Under the pieces are notes generated by a model. The model was given only the letters and a program-made list of their open reading frames with translations, ran no database searches and was not told the DNA's origin. A stretch of DNA of 64,000 bases, from assembly GCF_014638095.1 (NCBI RefSeq), contig NZ_BMFH01000002.1, forward strand, positions 186,001 through 250,000. Reading direction: 5' to 3'. Of this stretch, positions 62,180 to 64,000 are shown in pieces. How positions within the stretch are numbered: the first letter of the stretch is position 1; each line of letters begins with the position of its first letter. The stretch is from Muriicola marianensis. Lineage in GTDB: Bacteria > Bacteroidota > Bacteroidia > Flavobacteriales > Flavobacteriaceae. The position numbers and the translations under genes are program-made.

Positions 62180-62656
62180 CTATTGTTTAAGGTAAGTCTG
62201 GGTTCGGAATTCGGGGAGGTCTTCCCCCAGGGTAAGGACCATTTCTGCTCCGTTCAGGGAATACACCCAATCCGGTTCCCCACTGAGAACGATATCCTCG
62301 TTTACGAAGTCCCAGGTTCCATTTTCTGTCTTGTACTCCCCACAAAAAATGGCATACTGCTCATTGGTGATAAAGGTGATATCCAGCTCTTCATAGTATT
62401 TGCTATAAGTAAGATCTTCCCTGAGGATGATGCTCCCGCTGAGGCAGTCGAGTTCATCCATCAAGTCCGCAGAAAAAGTATCATCCTGGTTGAGGTCCTG
62501 GGGAGGGTTGACAATGTACTCCGAGAGGTTGTAAAGCCCCGAGACTGATTCGATCTGAGCCAGGGTGAGCAGCTGATCTTCGCTCGCAGCATCTTCGGAA
62601 CAGGAATAACCAAAGAGAACCACAAGTAGTAGGGATATGAGAGTTTTCCATTTCAT
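62180..62656 (-). CDS. Lipocalin-like lipoprotein
   Basis: The 158-residue protein has a lipoprotein signal (FGYSC, Cys19) followed by Ser-Glu-Asp. The mature part shows the pattern of small lipocalin-like domains in Bacteroidota: SGLYNLSEY, a loop with DCLSGS, then NGTWDFVNEDIVL and a closing strand MVLTL. Two other cysteines may form a disulfide. The function is unknown. It is a lone leftward gene. Confidence 0.75.
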   Translation of the reverse strand: MKWKTLISLLLVVLFGYSCSEDAASEDQLLTLAQIESVSGLYNLSEYIVNPPQDLNQDDTFSADLMDELDCLSGSIILREDLTYSKYYEELDITFITNEQYAIFCGEYKTENGTWDFVNEDIVLSGEPDWVYSLNGAEMVLTLGEDLPEFRTQTYLKQ

Positions 62657-62847
62657 AGGACCGGCATTTTAGGGCGAAGATATTAAACTTGGTCCTTTAA
62701 GTCTATCCTACTTCACATTTTGGGAATCTTTTATTCTTATATCTCTCGGGTTGAATCGGAATCATTACCTTTAGAAGGCTCTGGAAAGAACCTCTGATGA
62801 ATTACCTGTTATGCAAATCTGTAAGAACTAAATAAAATCACATAACC

Positions 62848-63714
62848 ATGAAAAATACAATTACGAAATCTACAAGTCTTATACTTCTGTTGGGATTACT
62901 GTTATCCGGCTGTGCCGAGAGTCGTATGGGCGGACTTGCTCTCTACACCGTGCGGGATGACATGAATGCCGATGCCAAGGAAACCTTGAGATCTGTGGCA
63001 GATGCAGGCTACCTAAATATTGAGGCCGCTGGGTATGCAGAGGGAAAGCTTTATGGGATGGCACCCGAGGAATTCAAAGCCTATGTGGAAAGCCTGGGCC
63101 TGAATCCCATAAGTACCCACCAGGGCTCGGTGACCCTGGAAAATGCCGATGCCATGATGGCCGACGTAAAGGCGGCCGGATTTGAATATTTTGTGGTTCC
63201 CGTACCTCCTATGGGATTGTTCACCTTTGATCCGGAGACCAGGACCCTGGGCATGACAGGTGGAGCCGAGAACCTCACCAAGATCATCAATGAGTTGGGT
63301 CAGAAAGCGCAGAAAGCAGGTCTGAAATTGCTGTATCACAACCACGATTTTGAGTTCATGGAAGATGAAAACGGGGTGGTTACCATCGACTATATGCTGG
63401 AAAATACGGATCCCGAGATCGTGAATTTCCAGATGGACCTCTATTGGGTCACCAAAGCGGGAGCCGATCCCGTGGCCTACTTTGAAAAATATCCGAATCG
63501 ATTCAAGATCTGGCACGTCAAGGATATGGATGAGCAGGGTAGGTTTGCTCCCGTGGGAAAAGGCAAGATAGATTTCAAGAGGATCCTGGACAAGAAGGAT
63601 CTGTCGGGGATGAAATACTATATGGTGGAGCAGGATATGACCTTTGACGGTCTGAAACCCCTTGAAGCAATAGGGATCAGTCACCAGGGCATTAAGGAGA
63701 TCGGGTTTGAGTAG
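62848..63714 (+). CDS. Sugar isomerase/epimerase-like TIM-barrel lipoprotein
   Basis: The 288-residue protein has a lipoprotein signal (LLSGC, Cys22) and a xylose-isomerase-like TIM barrel. Conserved metal-site-type segments are present: ISTHQGS, LLYHNHDFEF, FQMDLYWVTKAG and WHVKDMDEQGRFAPVGKG. Such lipoproteins are common in Bacteroidota near glycoside-degrading genes and may act on keto-sugars or sugar epimers in the envelope; the reaction is not known here. A second GH3 gene starts 49 bases downstream. Confidence 0.85.
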   Translation: MKNTITKSTSLILLLGLLLSGCAESRMGGLALYTVRDDMNADAKETLRSVADAGYLNIEAAGYAEGKLYGMAPEEFKAYVESLGLNPISTHQGSVTLENADAMMADVKAAGFEYFVVPVPPMGLFTFDPETRTLGMTGGAENLTKIINELGQKAQKAGLKLLYHNHDFEFMEDENGVVTIDYMLENTDPEIVNFQMDLYWVTKAGADPVAYFEKYPNRFKIWHVKDMDEQGRFAPVGKGKIDFKRILDKKDLSGMKYYMVEQDMTFDGLKPLEAIGISHQGIKEIGFE

Positions 63715-63763
63715 AATTTTTTAAACGAGGACAGTCAACTCCTGTCCTATCCAAATGTAGATC

Positions 63764-64000
63764 ATGAAAAATCAAATGGTTATCGCAATCATATTAAGCC
63801 TCGTGCTGTCGGCCTGCGGACCTAAATACACAGAAGAAAAAAAGGATACGTATATCCTGATCAAAAATGAAGACGGTGCACAGCTGGGTTATTCACCGGA
63901 ATCCGGAGTTAAGGTTCTCGACCAGGACGGTTATGCTTTTAAGGACCTGAATAAGAATGATACGCTGGACGCCTATGAGGACTGGAGGCTCCCAGCTGAG
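63764..64000 (+). CDS. GH3 beta-glucosidase lipoprotein, 3'-truncated by window edge
   Basis: Only 79 codons are present. A lipoprotein signal (VLSAC, Cys18) is followed by a linker and the phrase DLNKNDTLDAYEDWRLPAE. The 'DLNKNG.LD.YEDWR.P.EER' pattern is typical of the region just before the first domain of a class of bacterial GH3 beta-glucosidases, which supports the call although no catalytic residue is in view. It probably forms a unit with the isomerase-like lipoprotein. Confidence 0.7.
   Translation, partial: MKNQMVIAIILSLVLSACGPKYTEEKKDTYILIKNEDGAQLGYSPESGVKVLDQDGYAFKDLNKNDTLDAYEDWRLPAE

Overview
The window comes from a marine member of the Bacteroidota, most likely family Flavobacteriaceae. 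The signs are SusC/SusD genes, type IX secretion C-terminal domains (gliding-motility/CHU_C type), promoters with a TAnnTTTG -7 box, lipoproteins with acidic residues just after the lipobox cysteine, a Rho with a long charged N-terminal insert, and several gene families largely confined to this phylum (DUF4293, DUF3667, DUF1599, BT_3928-like). No insertion sequence, prophage, CRISPR array or integrase was seen.

Region 1 (1-25.7 kb) is mostly conserved chromosome. It opens with two acidic proteins sharing a C-terminal domain. Next comes a leftward operon of folE, cysS, yidD, lgt and a DUF192 lipoprotein, then two tandem T9SS-sorted proteins. After these are an outer membrane FadL-like protein, a strikingly low-complexity lipoprotein, proS, two identical tRNA-Glu genes, rpsT, rho, a DUF4293 protein, a YfcE-type phosphoesterase, truA and an ABC exporter. 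It ends with a leftward folP-cdaA-DUF3667 cluster and a rightward cluster of DUF1599, DoxX-like, tpiA, prmA and clpS genes.

Region 2 (25.7-61.05 kb) is a large polysaccharide utilization locus for beta-1,3-glucan, most probably algal laminarin. It begins with a one-component membrane-spanning regulator (beta-propeller, Y_Y_Y domain, TM helix, LuxR-type HTH). A first operon (28.8-47.8 kb) holds SusC, SusD, three surface lipoproteins built from nine copies of a ~170-residue beta-sandwich module, two GH16 laminarinases and a protein that joins a clan GH-A-like TIM barrel to an apparent outer membrane beta-barrel. It ends in a strong terminator. A second operon (47.9-55.8 kb) encodes a GH3, a lipoprotein GH17, a lipoprotein GH30, a GPH-type transporter fused to a GH17 domain, and a stand-alone cytoplasmic GH17. 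A sugar porter and a 1157-residue GH149-like beta-1,3-glucan phosphorylase follow.

Read as a pathway (inference): surface GH16 enzymes and binding proteins capture and cut laminarin, SusCD imports oligosaccharides, and GH30 trims beta-1,6 branches while GH17 and GH3 shorten chains. The transporter-GH17 fusion and the sugar porter carry products over the inner membrane, where GH17 and the phosphorylase finish the job, part of it as energy-saving phosphorolysis.

Region 3 (61.1-64 kb) has a split YeeE/YedE sulfur-compound transporter pair, a small lipocalin-like lipoprotein, a lipoprotein sugar-isomerase-like TIM barrel, and the first 79 codons of another lipoprotein GH3 that runs off the right edge.
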